Shown here piece by piece: positions 27,168 through 38,745 of a DNA stretch of 64,000 bases; positions within the stretch are counted from its first letter, which is position 1, and every line of letters starts with the position of its first letter. The DNA is from Qipengyuania gelatinilytica (GTDB lineage: Bacteria; Pseudomonadota; Alphaproteobacteria; Sphingomonadales; Sphingomonadaceae): positions 1 to 64,000 of the forward strand of contig NZ_CP081294.1 of NCBI RefSeq assembly GCF_019711315.1, written 5' to 3'. The translations under genes were made by a program, and so were the position numbers. The notes below the pieces were generated by a model, which was not told the origin of the DNA, made no database searches, and was given only the letters and a program-made list of their open reading frames with translations.

Positions 27168-27845
27168 ATGATGCTCAAGTCTTCGCTTGCCCTTGCTGCC
27201 GCGGCCCTCACCGCGATTGCCCCGATTGCTGCCAGCGCGCAGGATGCAGAGATCCCTGCAGAGCCGCGCCGCACCTTTGTGCCGATCAATTACGACGCGA
27301 ACGAAGATCTCGAGAATATCCTCGTCCTCGACCTTTCCAATGGCGAGCGCGTTTCGATCCGCCTGATGCCCGAATGGGCGCCCGACCATGTCGAGCGCGT
27401 GAAGACGCTGACCCGCCAGGGCTTTTACGACGGGATCATTTTCCACCGCGTGATCGATGGCTTCATGGCGCAGACCGGCGATCCGACGGGCACCGGGCAG
27501 GGCGGCTCGCCGCTTCCCGACCTCGAGGAAGAGTTCAACCCGATGCCGCACGTTCGCGGCACCGTGTCGATGGCCCGCGCGCAGACCGAAGACAGCGCAA
27601 ACAGCCAGTTCTTCATCGTCTTCTACCCGCGTTTCAGCCTCGACAAGCGCTACACCAATTTCGGACGCGTGATCTCGAACATGGGTGGGGTAGATGCGAT
27701 CAACCGCGGCGAACCGCCCGCGAACCCGACCCGCATCCTGCAGGCATCGATCGCCGCGGACAACAAGCCGGTTCCCGCAGCGCCGCGGATCGAGGCAGAG
27801 CCTGTCATCGGCCTCGACGAGCTGAGCGCACCGATCGAAAACTAG
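27168..27845 (+). CDS. Periplasmic cyclophilin-type peptidyl-prolyl isomerase
   Basis: The 225-aa protein has a signal peptide (about residues 1-24, ending AASAQ). The cyclophilin domain contains [28 protein letters not shown] (catalytic Arg in FHRV), [16 protein letters not shown] and TNFGRVI. It speeds proline isomerisation of exported proteins. ATG 27168 was chosen because it starts the signal peptide; a GTG at 27138 would add 10 residues. A C-terminal extension of about 40 residues is Pro/Ala-rich. Confidence 0.93.
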   Translation: MMLKSSLALAAAALTAIAPIAASAQDAEIPAEPRRTFVPINYDANEDLENILVLDLSNGERVSIRLMPEWAPDHVERVKTLTRQGFYDGIIFHRVIDGFMAQTGDPTGTGQGGSPLPDLEEEFNPMPHVRGTVSMARAQTEDSANSQFFIVFYPRFSLDKRYTNFGRVISNMGGVDAINRGEPPANPTRILQASIAADNKPVPAAPRIEAEPVIGLDELSAPIEN

Positions 27846-27883
27846 GATTTGCTCGCGGCGTCGCTGCGTCTAAAGGCGCGGCC

Positions 27884-28912
27884 ATGCGTGTAGACCTTTT
27901 CGATTTCGAGCTTCCCAACGAGCGTATCGCCCTGCGTCCGGCGCGCCCGCGCGATGCTGCGTGCATGCTTTTGGTGCGTGGACAGGAAGGGCTTGCCGAC
28001 AAGACCGTGCTCGACCTGCCCGACCTGCTGGAGCCGGGCGATGTTCTGGTCTTCAACGACACGCGGGTGATCCCGGCACAGCTGGAGGGACGGCGTGGCG
28101 AGGCCAAGATCGGCGCGACCCTGCACAAGCGCGTGGACCTGCGCCGCTGGCAAGCCTTCATCCGCAATGCGAAGCGTCTTCGTGTCGGCGATGTGGCTAC
28201 TTTCGGCGGCGGCGTCACCGCAATTGCCGAGGAGCGGCTCGAAGACGGAAGCTTCGTCCTATTCTTCGAAGGCGACGAGCCGGTCGAGGTGCTCCTGGAT
28301 CGTGCCGGCACGATGCCGCTACCGCCCTATATCGCGGGCAAGCGCGCGACCGACGAACGGGACCAGAAAGACTACCAGACGATGTTCGCGAAAGAGGACG
28401 GCGCTGTCGCCGCTCCCACGGCCGCGCTTCACTTCACCGACCGCCTGATGGCGAAGATCGCGGAACGCGGGATCGCGACCGAAACGCTCACGCTGCATGT
28501 CGGCGCCGGTACCTTCCTACCCGTGAAGGCCGAGGACACCGAGAACCACAAGATGCACTCCGAATGGGGCCGCATCGAGCAGGATGTCGCCGACCGCCTC
28601 AACGAGGCCCGTGCTCGCGGCAATCGTGTCATTGCCGTGGGCACGACAAGCCTGCGCCTGCTCGAAAGCGCGACGGGCGAGGACAAGGTGATCCGGCCCT
28701 TCGCGGGCGACACGGACATTTTCATCACCCCCGGCTACACCTTCCGCGCAATCGACGGATTGATGACCAATTTCCACCTGCCCAAGTCGACGCTTTTCAT
28801 GCTCGTCAGCGCGCTGATGGGACGGGAGCGGATGCAGGAAGCTTATGCCCATGCCATCGCGAACGAGTACCGCTTCTATTCCTATGGTGACTCCTCGCTG
28901 CTCCTGCCTTAG
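27884..28912 (+). CDS. queA: S-adenosylmethionine:tRNA ribosyltransferase-isomerase
   Basis: This 342-aa enzyme makes epoxyqueuosine in tRNA. Family blocks are [18 protein letters not shown] at the N-terminus, [48 protein letters not shown] and [19 protein letters not shown]. The next queuosine gene, tgt, is 2.7 kb downstream on the same strand. The ATG follows 38 nt after the cyclophilin stop. Confidence 0.97.
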   Translation: MRVDLFDFELPNERIALRPARPRDAACMLLVRGQEGLADKTVLDLPDLLEPGDVLVFNDTRVIPAQLEGRRGEAKIGATLHKRVDLRRWQAFIRNAKRLRVGDVATFGGGVTAIAEERLEDGSFVLFFEGDEPVEVLLDRAGTMPLPPYIAGKRATDERDQKDYQTMFAKEDGAVAAPTAALHFTDRLMAKIAERGIATETLTLHVGAGTFLPVKAEDTENHKMHSEWGRIEQDVADRLNEARARGNRVIAVGTTSLRLLESATGEDKVIRPFAGDTDIFITPGYTFRAIDGLMTNFHLPKSTLFMLVSALMGRERMQEAYAHAIANEYRFYSYGDSSLLLP

Positions 28913-28921
28913 GCCGGTGAA

Positions 28922-29863
28922 ATGAGTGAAACGATCCTCGAGCTCGACGGCCTGACCAAGGTCTATCCCGGCGGGCTGAAGGCGCTCGACGATGTCGACC
29001 TGACTATCCGCAAGGGCGAGATTTTCGCGCTTCTGGGGCCGAACGGCGCGGGCAAGACCACGCTGATCGGTGCGGTTTGCGGCCTCGTGCGCCCCAGCAG
29101 CGGCACTATCACTGCATTCGGCCATGACCTTGCGAAGAACTGGCGCAAGGCGCGGGCGCGGATCGGGCTGGTGCCGCAGGAACTCTCGACCGACATGTTC
29201 GAGCCGGTGCACCGTGCGGTGTCCTATTCGCGCGGCCTGTTCGGACTGGCTCCCGACCCCAAGCGGATCGAAGAAATCCTGCGCTCGCTCAGCCTGTGGG
29301 ACAAGCGTGACGAGCGCATCATGGCGCTGTCGGGCGGAATGAAACGGCGCGTGCTGATCGCCAAGGCGTTGGCGCACGAACCCGACCTGCTGTTTCTCGA
29401 CGAACCGACTGCGGGCGTGGACGTCGAACTGCGAAAGGGCATGTGGGCGATCGTGGACGAGATGCGCGGGCGCGGCGTCACCATCATCCTCACCACCCAT
29501 TACATCGAAGAGGCCGAACTGATGGCCGACCGCGTGGGCATCATCAACGGCGGCAAGCTGCTGATGGTCGACGAGAAAGAGGCCATGATGGCGCGGCTGG
29601 GCCGGACCGAAGCGCATATCGCGCTTGCCGAGCCGATTTCCGAAATGCCCGCCTCACTGGCTGCCTACCCGATCGAGATCGAGGAGGGCGGAAAGTCGCT
29701 TTGTTACCGCGGCGGCGACGGGACCGGGCAAGGCAAGGCGGACGTTGCCAATATCACCAAGGCCCTGATCGTAGCGGGCGTCGATTACACCGGTATCGAT
29801 GTTCGCGAGAGCAGTCTGGAGGACATCTTCGTGTCGCTGCTTGGCGAGGAGGCTGCAGCATGA
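28922..29863 (+). CDS. ABC-2 type exporter, ATP-binding subunit
   Basis: This 313-aa ATPase has Walker A GPNGAGKTT (about residues 39-47), Q-loop LVPQE, signature LSGGMKRRV, Walker B LLFLDEPTAGVD and switch His in TTHYIEEAE. It resembles YadG/CcmA-type drug or lipid exporters. A C-terminal extension of about 80 residues may serve dimerisation. The stop overlaps the permease ATG (ATGA, 29860-29863), so it is coupled. Confidence 0.94.
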   Translation: MSETILELDGLTKVYPGGLKALDDVDLTIRKGEIFALLGPNGAGKTTLIGAVCGLVRPSSGTITAFGHDLAKNWRKARARIGLVPQELSTDMFEPVHRAVSYSRGLFGLAPDPKRIEEILRSLSLWDKRDERIMALSGGMKRRVLIAKALAHEPDLLFLDEPTAGVDVELRKGMWAIVDEMRGRGVTIILTTHYIEEAELMADRVGIINGGKLLMVDEKEAMMARLGRTEAHIALAEPISEMPASLAAYPIEIEEGGKSLCYRGGDGTGQGKADVANITKALIVAGVDYTGIDVRESSLEDIFVSLLGEEAAA

Positions 29864-30624
29864 TCGGCTGGCGTTCCACCTGGGCAATCTACACCCGCGA
29901 ATTGATGCGTTTCCTGCGCACGGCCTTCCAGTCTGTGCTGGCGCCGGTGCTGACGACCTCGCTCTATTTCATCGTGTTTGGTGCGGCCATCGGCGGGCGG
30001 ATGCCCGATCTTGGCGGCGTCGACTACGGTGCCTTCATCATCCCCGGCCTGCTGATGCTCACCCTCTTGGGCGAGACCACCAGCAATTCCAGCTTCGGCA
30101 TCTACATGCCGCGCTTCACCGGCACGATTTACGAGCTGCTGAGCGCACCTGTGGGCGTGGCCGAGACGCTGATCGGCTTCGTCGGGGCGGCGATGACCAA
30201 GAGCCTGATCCTTGCTGCGATCATCCTGCTGACTGCTCGGTTGTTCGTCGATTACAGCATCGCGCATCCGCTGCTCGCGGTGCTCTACATCATGCTGGTA
30301 GCCGCCGCCTTCAGCCTGTTCGGCTTCATACTCGGCATCTGGGCCGACAATTTCGAAAAGCTGGGCATCATTCCGATGCTGTTCCTTACCCCGCTGACAT
30401 TCCTCGGCGGGACCTTCTATTCGATCGACATGTTGCCCGCGCCCTGGGACACGATCGCGCTGGCGAATCCCATCGTCTACCTCGTCAGCGGATTGCGCTG
30501 GACCTTCTACGGTACGAGCGATGTGAACATCTGGGTCAGCTTCGGGATTACGCTCGCATTCCTCACCGCTTGCGTCGGCGTGATTGCCTACATCTTCAAG
30601 ACAGGGTGGCGACTGCGCGCCTGA
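29860..30624 (+). CDS. ABC-2 type exporter, permease subunit
   Basis: This 254-aa YadH-like membrane protein has six predicted helices, with FLRTAFQSVLAPVLTTSLYFIVFG near the N-terminus and LTFLGGTFYSIDMLPAPW, the typical ABC-2 re-entrant segment, near residue 180. It forms an exporter with the ATPase before it. The substrate is unknown. Confidence 0.93.
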   Translation: MIGWRSTWAIYTRELMRFLRTAFQSVLAPVLTTSLYFIVFGAAIGGRMPDLGGVDYGAFIIPGLLMLTLLGETTSNSSFGIYMPRFTGTIYELLSAPVGVAETLIGFVGAAMTKSLILAAIILLTARLFVDYSIAHPLLAVLYIMLVAAAFSLFGFILGIWADNFEKLGIIPMLFLTPLTFLGGTFYSIDMLPAPWDTIALANPIVYLVSGLRWTFYGTSDVNIWVSFGITLAFLTACVGVIAYIFKTGWRLRA

Positions 30625-30642
30625 CACGCTAGGCGGCGCGTC

Positions 30643-32734
<2,092 letters not shown>

Positions 32735-32735
<1 letters not shown>

Positions 32736-33430
32736 TGCGGTGGCGGCGGGCTGTTGTCATCGGCGCCTCTGGCGGGATCGGTGCAGCGCTTGCCAACCAA
32801 CTTGAAGCGGCGGGTACAGACACGATCACGCTCTCGCGCAGTGCCGATGGCGACGCGCATCTGGACCTGGAGGACGAGGCAAGCATAGCTGCAGCAGCCG
32901 AGCGCATCGGTGGTGGCGCCCCGGTCGATCTCGTATTCGTGGCGACCGGCTATCTGCATGGTGAGAACTCGGGGCCCGAGAAGGACTGGCGACAGCTGGA
33001 TGCGGAGGCTCTTGCCCGCAATTTCGCGATCAACGCCACAGGACCGGCACTGGTCGCCAAGCACTTCCTTCCGCTTCTTCCCGACGAGGGCAGGGCGGGC
33101 TTTGCCGCGCTCGCTGCGCGGGTCGGAAGCATCGGGGACAATCGCCTTGGTGGCTGGTATTCCTACCGCGCGAGCAAGGCCGCGCTGGTAATGCTCATCC
33201 GGACGCTTTCGGTCGAACTGGCGCGCAAGAAGCCCGACGCCTTCTGTGCCGCGCTCCACCCCGGCACCGTCGGTACGGCGCTGAGCAAGCCCTTCCAGCG
33301 AAATGTACCTGAAGGAAAACTGTTCACTCCCGAATATTCCGCCGAGCGCCTGCTGGAAGTTCTGGGCGATCTCGGCCCCGAACAAAGCGGCCGGCAATTC
33401 GCGTGGGATGGTGAAGAGATCCTTCCCTGA
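32735..33430 (+). CDS. Short-chain dehydrogenase/reductase
   Basis: The 231-aa Rossmann protein has nucleotide motif VIGASGGIGAALANQL (residues 7-22), the structural INATGPALVAKHFLP and catalytic Y-x3-K in YSYRASKAALVML, preceded by an SIGDNRLGG loop in place of the usual catalytic-Ser strand. It resembles CsgA-like SDRs with a C-terminal HPGTVGTALSKPFQ. The substrate is unknown. The start overlaps the tgt stop (TGATG). Confidence 0.9.
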
Positions 33431-33447
33431 AAGCACAGACTCTCCTT

Positions 33448-33475
33448 GATACTCCTTATCAATACTCTAAACTTG
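33448..33475 (+). promoter_or_regulatory. Predicted promoter of the S9 peptidase gene
   Basis: TTGATA (33448-33453), 16 bp, and TAAACT (33470-33475) lie in the 73-bp gap before the ATG at 33504. A GAGGGG Shine-Dalgarno follows 7-9 nt before that ATG. Confidence 0.45.
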
Positions 33476-33503
33476 GGTTCTTGGATTTTGAGGGGTTGCT
33501 CAA

Positions 33504-35480
33504 ATGCGTATTCTGACTTCGCTCGCCGCCATGTGCGCGGCGCTTTCTCCCGTTGCGCTCTCTGCAGAGGAGCTGGCTGAAACCGCCGCTCGCTTTGGCG
33601 CGCTGGAATCGGTCGAGATTTCGGCGCTTTCGCCGTCGGGCACGAAAATGCTTTATGTGTCGCCGGGCGACGGGGCCGACCAGACCATCTATGTGGTCGA
33701 TCTGTCGGGCGGGGCTGCGCCCGAGCCAATCACCACTTCGAACGAGGCGATGGCGCGCATCACCGATTGCCAATGGGCCAATGAAGAGCGCATCGTTTGC
33801 GACATCTTCGGAATGCAGAAAGTCGGCACCTACATCCTGCCCTTCAGCCGTGTGATCGGCATGAAATCGGATGGTAGCGATGTGACCCGCCTGTCTGCAG
33901 ATACGCACAACGCACGGGGCCTGATGCAGGACGGCGGGACCGTGCTCGCGCTCGACATCGAGGGTGAAGACGGCCGCATCCTCATGACCCGCGACTATGT
34001 GAAGGAAGACAAGGCAAACACTCGCCTTGCCAACAACAAGGAAGGCCTCGGTGTCGACCTGGTCGATGTCGCAAGTGGTCGCAGCCGTTCGGTCGAAAAG
34101 CCGAACAAGATGGCTGATCGCTACCTTGCCGACGAACACGGCCGTGTGCGTGTCATGTCGGTCAGCGATCGCAGCGGCGGGTTCGAAGGTTCGGACATCC
34201 GCTACCTCTATCGTCCGCAGGGATCGGATGAGTGGCAGCCTCTGTCGGAAGTCGAAGTCGAAGGCAGCCGTCTTGACGGGTTCGTTCCGACCGCTGTCGA
34301 TAGCGCGAAGAACGTGGTCTACGGTTTCGAGCGCGAGAACGGCTTCTACAACCTCTATTCGATGCCGCTCGATGGCTCGGGCAACAAGACGCTGGTCAAG
34401 CAGGTCGACGGTGTGGACGTCAACGGCCTCATTCGCATCGGGCGCAGCAACCGGGTGATCGGCGTCACCTATGTGACTGACGCGCGCTATGCCGAATATT
34501 TCGATCCGGAGATCGACCGTCTCGCCAAGGGGCTGAACAAGGCACTGCCCGGATCGCCGCAAATCCGCATCGTCGATGCCAGCGACGATGAAAGCGTGCT
34601 GCTGATCCAGGCGTCGAGCGATGACAATCCCGGCATGCTCTATCTCTACGAGAAGGCGAGCGGCCAGCTTTCCGAGCTGCTCCCGATCCGTGACCAGCTC
34701 GATGGCTACCAACTCGCCGAGATGAAGCCGGTGACCTATTCGGCATCGGACGGCACGCAGATCCCGGGTTACCTCACGCTTCCGGTCGGCAGCGACGGCA
34801 AGAACCTGCCCGCCATCGTCATGCCGCACGGCGGCCCCGCCGCACGCGACGAATGGGGCTTCGACTGGCTCGCACAGTTTTTCGCTGCCCGCGGCTATGC
34901 CGTCCTCCAGCCGAACTTCCGCGGTTCGGCAGGCTATGGTGACCAATGGTTCGGCCGCAATGGCTACCAGCAATGGGACGTTGCCGTGGGCGATGTGAAC
35001 GACGCCGGTCGCTGGCTCGTCAGCGAAGGCATTGCCGACCCGTCGAAGATGGGCATCGTGGGCTGGTCCTACGGTGGCTACGCGGCCCTGCTTTCGCAGG
35101 TCGTCGATCCCGAACTCTTCGGCGCAGTCGTGGCGATCGCACCGGTGACGGACCTCAACCTGCTTCTCGAGGATTCGCGCGGCTACACGGGCTATGAAGC
35201 GCGTCGGCGCCAGATCGGCGAGGGGCCTCACGTGGCTGCCGGCTCGCCCGCGCGTCACGCGGACCAGTTCAAGGCACCTGTCCTGCTGGTGCACGGTTCG
35301 CGCGACGTGAATGTCAGCGAAGCACACTCCAAGCTCATGCGCGACCGGCTTCAGGGCGAGGGTAAATCGGTCGACCTTCTGGAATTCGACGGGCTCGACC
35401 ACTACCTCGAACACAGTCAGGCTCGCCGGATCATGCTCAAGCGTATCGGTGAGTTCCTCGATACCCAGCTGGCGAACTAA
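33504..35480 (+). CDS. S9 family serine peptidase (acylaminoacyl/prolyl-oligopeptidase-like)
   Basis: The 658-aa exported peptidase has a signal peptide (residues 1-21, ending SAEE), a beta-propeller (about 25-400) and a C-terminal alpha/beta-hydrolase. The catalytic triad is visible: S522 in GWSYGGY, D601 in HGSRDVNVS and H633 in GLDHYLEH. The oxyanion region is MPHGGPAARDEWGFDWL. It probably trims peptides in the periplasm. RBS GAGGGG precedes the ATG. Confidence 0.94.
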   Translation: MRILTSLAAMCAALSPVALSAEELAETAARFGALESVEISALSPSGTKMLYVSPGDGADQTIYVVDLSGGAAPEPITTSNEAMARITDCQWANEERIVCDIFGMQKVGTYILPFSRVIGMKSDGSDVTRLSADTHNARGLMQDGGTVLALDIEGEDGRILMTRDYVKEDKANTRLANNKEGLGVDLVDVASGRSRSVEKPNKMADRYLADEHGRVRVMSVSDRSGGFEGSDIRYLYRPQGSDEWQPLSEVEVEGSRLDGFVPTAVDSAKNVVYGFERENGFYNLYSMPLDGSGNKTLVKQVDGVDVNGLIRIGRSNRVIGVTYVTDARYAEYFDPEIDRLAKGLNKALPGSPQIRIVDASDDESVLLIQASSDDNPGMLYLYEKASGQLSELLPIRDQLDGYQLAEMKPVTYSASDGTQIPGYLTLPVGSDGKNLPAIVMPHGGPAARDEWGFDWLAQFFAARGYAVLQPNFRGSAGYGDQWFGRNGYQQWDVAVGDVNDAGRWLVSEGIADPSKMGIVGWSYGGYAALLSQVVDPELFGAVVAIAPVTDLNLLLEDSRGYTGYEARRRQIGEGPHVAAGSPARHADQFKAPVLLVHGSRDVNVSEAHSKLMRDRLQGEGKSVDLLEFDGLDHYLEHSQARRIMLKRIGEFLDTQLAN

Positions 35481-35506
35481 CTGCCGGAGCACGCAAGGGA
35501 GGATCA

Positions 35507-36259
35507 GTGGGCTGGAAGGACAATACCCGCGCATGGCGCAACCGGCCCGCCTCCCACAGCAGGCAAGCTGACAATCGCGAGATCACGCTGCTCGTCCTGA
35601 TCGGCGTGATCTCGATCCTGCTGTGGCATTCGCCCTATGGCGGATATGTCCTCTATCCCTTCAGCATCCTCGCCACCTGGTTCCACGAGATGGGACACGG
35701 GCTGGCTGCCATGGCCTTCGGTAACGACTTCGAACGGCTGGTGATCTTTCCGAACGGGTCGGGTTATGCGCTGCATGTTTCGGAAGGGCAGCCATCACGC
35801 CTGTCGCGGGCGGTCATCGCCGGTGCAGGGCTGCTCGGTCCAACCGTTGCCGGCTGCGCCCTTATCCTCGCCTCACGAACGCATAGGGCGACCAAAGCGG
35901 CACTCATCCTGCTCGGCATCGCGCTTATCGGTTCCACGCTGATCTGGGTGAGGTCGACGACCGGTTGGGCAATCTTGCCCGCTCTTGGCGCGGCCTGCCT
36001 TGCCATTGCCTATTATGGACGCGAGGCTCACCGGCGGTTTGCGGTCCAGTTCCTCGGCGTACAGGGCTGCATCTCGATCTATAGCGACTTCGGCTACCTG
36101 TTCAGCCAGGGCGGGTACCTGGAAGGCCAGATGCAGATTTCCGATACCGGCCATATCGAACAGGCGCTGTTGCTGCCCTATTGGTTCTGGGGCGGCCTCA
36201 TCACCGCGATAATCCTGGCGATGGTCTTCTACTCGCTGAAGATCGCGCACCGGCGCTAG
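35507..36259 (+). CDS. M50B-like membrane zinc peptidase family protein
   Basis: The 250-aa protein starts at GTG with a strong GGGAGGA Shine-Dalgarno. It has an HExxH motif, H60-E61-M-G-H64 (WFHEMGHGLAAMAFG), in the first long membrane segment. Five to six helices follow, with a later Asp-containing segment (YSDFGYLF, about residue 188) that could supply the third ligand, as in the peptidase M50B-like family. Activity is inferred only. It is 26 bp downstream of the S9 peptidase and likely co-transcribed. Confidence 0.85.
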   Translation: MGWKDNTRAWRNRPASHSRQADNREITLLVLIGVISILLWHSPYGGYVLYPFSILATWFHEMGHGLAAMAFGNDFERLVIFPNGSGYALHVSEGQPSRLSRAVIAGAGLLGPTVAGCALILASRTHRATKAALILLGIALIGSTLIWVRSTTGWAILPALGAACLAIAYYGREAHRRFAVQFLGVQGCISIYSDFGYLFSQGGYLEGQMQISDTGHIEQALLLPYWFWGGLITAIILAMVFYSLKIAHRR

Positions 36260-36426
36260 CTGGCGGAGGCGTCTCGCATTTCGAGGATTGTCCCGCGATA
36301 GGCTATGAAGTGGCCCAGAGCATCGGTGAAGCCAGCGCCGATACGGTTCGCCTGCTGCTGTGCCTCGGCAAGGCTGGCGTACCATTTCCCCGCGCGCTGG
36401 CAGGTTACGAAACGATATTGTGTCAT
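36256..36426 (-). CDS. Small hypothetical protein (56 aa)
   Basis: This short ORF starts MTQYRFVTCQRAGKWYASLAEAQ and ends GHFIAYRGTILEMRDASAS. Its composition is protein-like: the middle reads QQANRIGAGFTDALGHF, aromatic and Gly placement look structured, and it ends convergently at the M50-like stop (4-bp overlap). No family is recognised. An ATG seven codons upstream (36447) is a possible alternative. No strong Shine-Dalgarno is evident. Confidence 0.5.
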   Translation of the reverse strand: MTQYRFVTCQRAGKWYASLAEAQQQANRIGAGFTDALGHFIAYRGTILEMRDASAS

Positions 36427-36512
36427 AGTATCATCGAAACTCGGCATCCGGCATCGGGTTTCCGCCAAGTCACTGAAAATGCGACGAACCGTTGGGGATG
36501 TTTTCCGGTGTG

Positions 36513-36548
36513 ACAAACGAAAAGGGCGGCCCCGAAGGACCGCCCTTT
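36513..36548 (-). terminator. Rho-independent terminator of rpsD
   Basis: On the minus strand GGGCGGTCC-TTCG-GGGCCGCCC forms a 9-bp stem (one U-G pair) with a UUCG tetraloop. TTTTCGTTT follows, 21 bp after the rpsD stop. Confidence 0.88.
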
Positions 36549-36569
36549 GCTGTTCCGTTACCGGACCGA

Positions 36570-37184
36570 TTAGCGCGAGTAGAACTCGACCACGAGGTTC
36601 GGCTCCATGGTGACCGGGTAGGGCACTTCGTCGAGCTTCGGCACGCGGGTGAAGGTGATCTTGTCGTTGCCGTCGGGCGCGACATAATCGGGAATTTCAC
36701 GCTCGGGCAGGCTCTGCGCTTCGATGACGAGAGCCATTTCCTTTGCCTTGCTGCCGAGGCTGACGACGTCGCCGACCTTGACGCGGGCCGATGCGATGTT
36801 GGTCTTCACGCCGTTGAGGTAGATGTGGCCGTGGCTCACGATCTGGCGGGCTGCGAAGATGGTCGGTGCGAACTTGGCGCGGTACACGACCATGTCGAGA
36901 CGCTGTTCGAGCAGGCCGATCAGGTTCTGACCGGTGTCGCCCTTCATGGCCGACGCTTCTTTGTAGGTGCGCTTGAACTGCTTCTCGGTCACGTCGCCGT
37001 AGTAGCCCTTGAGCTTCTGCTTGGCGCGCAGCTGCAGGCCGAAGTCGGACATCTTGCCCTTGCGGCGCTGGCCGTGCTGGCCGGGGCCATACGAACGCTT
37101 GTTGACCGGGGAATTCGGACGACCCCAGATGTTTTCACCCATCCGGCGGTCGAGTTTGTACTTGGCGCTCTTGCGCTTCGACAT
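36570..37184 (-). CDS. rpsD: 30S ribosomal protein S4
   Basis: This 204-aa primary 16S rRNA-binding protein starts [20 protein letters not shown]. It contains the S4 RNA-binding domain [35 protein letters not shown] (about residues 92-126) and ends VVEFYSR. It is monocistronic: terminator 21 bp downstream, and a long upstream leader with a perfect hairpin. The GGAAAG Shine-Dalgarno lies before ATG 37184; an ATG five codons earlier is unlikely. Confidence 0.97.
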   Translation of the reverse strand: MSKRKSAKYKLDRRMGENIWGRPNSPVNKRSYGPGQHGQRRKGKMSDFGLQLRAKQKLKGYYGDVTEKQFKRTYKEASAMKGDTGQNLIGLLEQRLDMVVYRAKFAPTIFAARQIVSHGHIYLNGVKTNIASARVKVGDVVSLGSKAKEMALVIEAQSLPEREIPDYVAPDGNDKITFTRVPKLDEVPYPVTMEPNLVVEFYSR

Positions 37185-37244
37185 AAGTCTTTCCTTCAAT
37201 TTGCTGAGCTACCCCATCGGCAGCCATCCAACCCGGCATCGCAC

Positions 37245-37268
37245 CGTAGAAATCCTCGGATTTCTACG
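37245..37268 (-). promoter_or_regulatory. rpsD leader hairpin, possible S4 autoregulatory element
   Basis: CGTAGAAATCC and GGATTTCTACG are perfect 11-bp arms with only 2 nt between, about 60 nt before the rpsD ATG on its strand. A candidate promoter, TTGACG (37340-37335), 16 bp, TATTCG (37318-37313), would start a leader of about 120 nt. GGTGAAGCGGTGGCCGCG-type GC-rich pairing lies between promoter and hairpin. S4 represses its own operon through leader RNAs in other bacteria; the link here is inference. No convincing ORF was seen in the rest of 37185-37555. Confidence 0.5.
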
Positions 37269-37555
37269 CGGCCACCGCTTCACCGGGGTGCGGGGCCAAT
37301 TAGCGAAGCGCGCGAATAGCAGGATATTGCACTGCGTCAAGCGGAGTCGGCGCAGGTGGCAGGAGAGCGCCGAAGTTTCCTTTCCGCTCCCTATAACAAA
37401 TGACATGCCGCACGCACAATAAGTGGCGTTATGGCAACATGTTAGATCAACCGGTTCACCTGTCGTTACTAGTGCTTGAACCAATCGGTGCGGGCGGCAA
37501 TAGGCCGCGCCCCCCGCCGATGCGGGACTATAAAACCAAAAAAGGAATACTCACT

Positions 37556-38026
37556 ATGCGTAAGTTCGCACTCCTCGCCGCAGTGGCCGCAGCCGCTGTC
37601 GCCACCCCGGCAGCAGCAGAAGACGAAAGCGGCGAATTCCGCGCCGAAGTCCGTGGCGGCGTGATCTGGGTCGAAGACTTCAGCGAAGCCACCCTCGGCG
37701 CTGCTGTCGGCTACGATTTCGACCTCGGCGAGACCGCTTTCGCAGGCGTCGAACTGTCGGGCGACAAGATCCTCGTCGAAGGCGCGGACGTGCTGATCGG
37801 CACCACCGCACGCCTCGGCCTCAAGGTCGGTGACGAAGGCAAGCTGTTCGCAACCGGCGGCTACGACTTCACGCTCGACGACGATGGCGGCGACGCATGG
37901 CACCTGGGTGCCGGCTATCACCACAAGCTGGGTGAAAGCCTCTACCTCGGCGCAGAATACCGTCACTACTTCGACGATTTCGTCGATGTAGACGCAGTCA
38001 ACGCAGTTGTCGGCCTGACCTTCTAA
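37556..38026 (+). CDS. Small outer-membrane beta-barrel protein (porin-like/opacity type)
   Basis: The 156-aa protein has a signal peptide (residues 1-21, ending PAAAE). Eight short amphipathic strands follow, such as FRAEVRGGVIWVEDF, LGAAVGYDFDL, KLFATGGYDFTLDDD and LYLGAEYRHYF, ending in VVGLTF with a terminal Phe. It fits an OmpA-N/Opa-like 8-strand barrel of outer-membrane proteins. The acidic composition is notable. RBS AAGGA lies 9 nt before the ATG; a TATAAA (37529-37534) lies upstream without a clear -35. Terminator follows. Confidence 0.88.
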   Translation: MRKFALLAAVAAAAVATPAAAEDESGEFRAEVRGGVIWVEDFSEATLGAAVGYDFDLGETAFAGVELSGDKILVEGADVLIGTTARLGLKVGDEGKLFATGGYDFTLDDDGGDAWHLGAGYHHKLGESLYLGAEYRHYFDDFVDVDAVNAVVGLTF

Positions 38027-38047
38027 GGTCTGCCGCAAGATGATTGC

Positions 38048-38087
38048 AAGGGGCGGGCCGCCGATGCGGTTCCGCCCCTTTTTCTTT
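38048..38087 (+). terminator. Rho-independent terminator after the outer-membrane protein gene
   Basis: GGGGCGG (from 38050) pairs with CCGCCCC (to 38078), with an inner CCGC/GCGG stem, and is followed by CTTTTTCTTT. It lies 22 bp after the stop and just before the convergent trpF stop. Confidence 0.85.
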
Positions 38088-38092
38088 GCGTG

Positions 38093-38734
38093 TCAGGCTT
38101 TGCGCACGGCCGAGCAGAAGGCTGCTATCGCATCGCCGTCCTTGGCGCCGGGGGCCGTTTCGACGCCCGAGGAGGTATCGACCATCTGCGCGCCGGTCTG
38201 CGCTATCGCATCCGCGACGTTCGCGGCTGACAGGCCTCCGGCCAGTCCCCAAGGCAGACGGCTCTTCTCCTCTCGCAGAAGGGACCAGTCGAAGCGCAGT
38301 CCCATGCCGCCGGGCAGGGCCGCGTCCTTGGGCGTCTTCGCATCGTAGAGGATGAAATCAGCTGCGCCGCGATAGTCTGCGCCCCGTGCGATGTCTGCGG
38401 CGGAAGAGACCGGGATGACCTTCCACACGGGCTTGCCGAAACGCGCCTTGAGTTCGCTGGCCCTTTTCGGCACTTCCTCTCCGTGAAGCTGGATCGCATC
38501 GAGCTTCCCTGTTTCCACGGCGGCGGCAATCAGCGCATCATCGGCATCGACGAAAACTCCGACCTTCGATATCCGGTCACCCGCGCGCGAGGCCAGGGCT
38601 GCCACCCGATCGAACGAGACATGGCGCGGACTGGGCGGGAAGAAGTTGAAGCCGACGTATTCGGCGCGCGCCGCCAGAACCGCGTCGAGTGTTTCGGGTG
38701 TCGATATCCCGCAGATCTTGATCCGGCTTGCCAT
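38093..38734 (-). CDS. trpF: Phosphoribosylanthranilate isomerase
   Basis: This 213-aa TIM-barrel enzyme of tryptophan synthesis has IKICGISTPETL (catalytic Cys, residue 8), GFNFFPPSPRHV, VGVFVDAD, IQLHGEE, and LAGGLSAANV / VDTSSGVE (catalytic Asp). It is the last gene of the run lapA-like/pyrF/GNAT/trpF; trpB/trpA, its usual partners, are not in the window. Confidence 0.96.
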   Translation of the reverse strand: MASRIKICGISTPETLDAVLAARAEYVGFNFFPPSPRHVSFDRVAALASRAGDRISKVGVFVDADDALIAAAVETGKLDAIQLHGEEVPKRASELKARFGKPVWKVIPVSSAADIARGADYRGAADFILYDAKTPKDAALPGGMGLRFDWSLLREEKSRLPWGLAGGLSAANVADAIAQTGAQMVDTSSGVETAPGAKDGDAIAAFCSAVRKA

Positions 38735-38745
38735 CGAGATGCTTT

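Noticed and set aside
27374..27883. Extended N-terminus of QueA
   Set aside because: Overlaps the cyclophilin gene in another frame and has no homology; QueA starts at 27884.
29443..29859. Long frame upstream of the ABC permease start
   Set aside because: Out-of-frame read of the ATPase gene; the permease starts in the ATGA at 29860.
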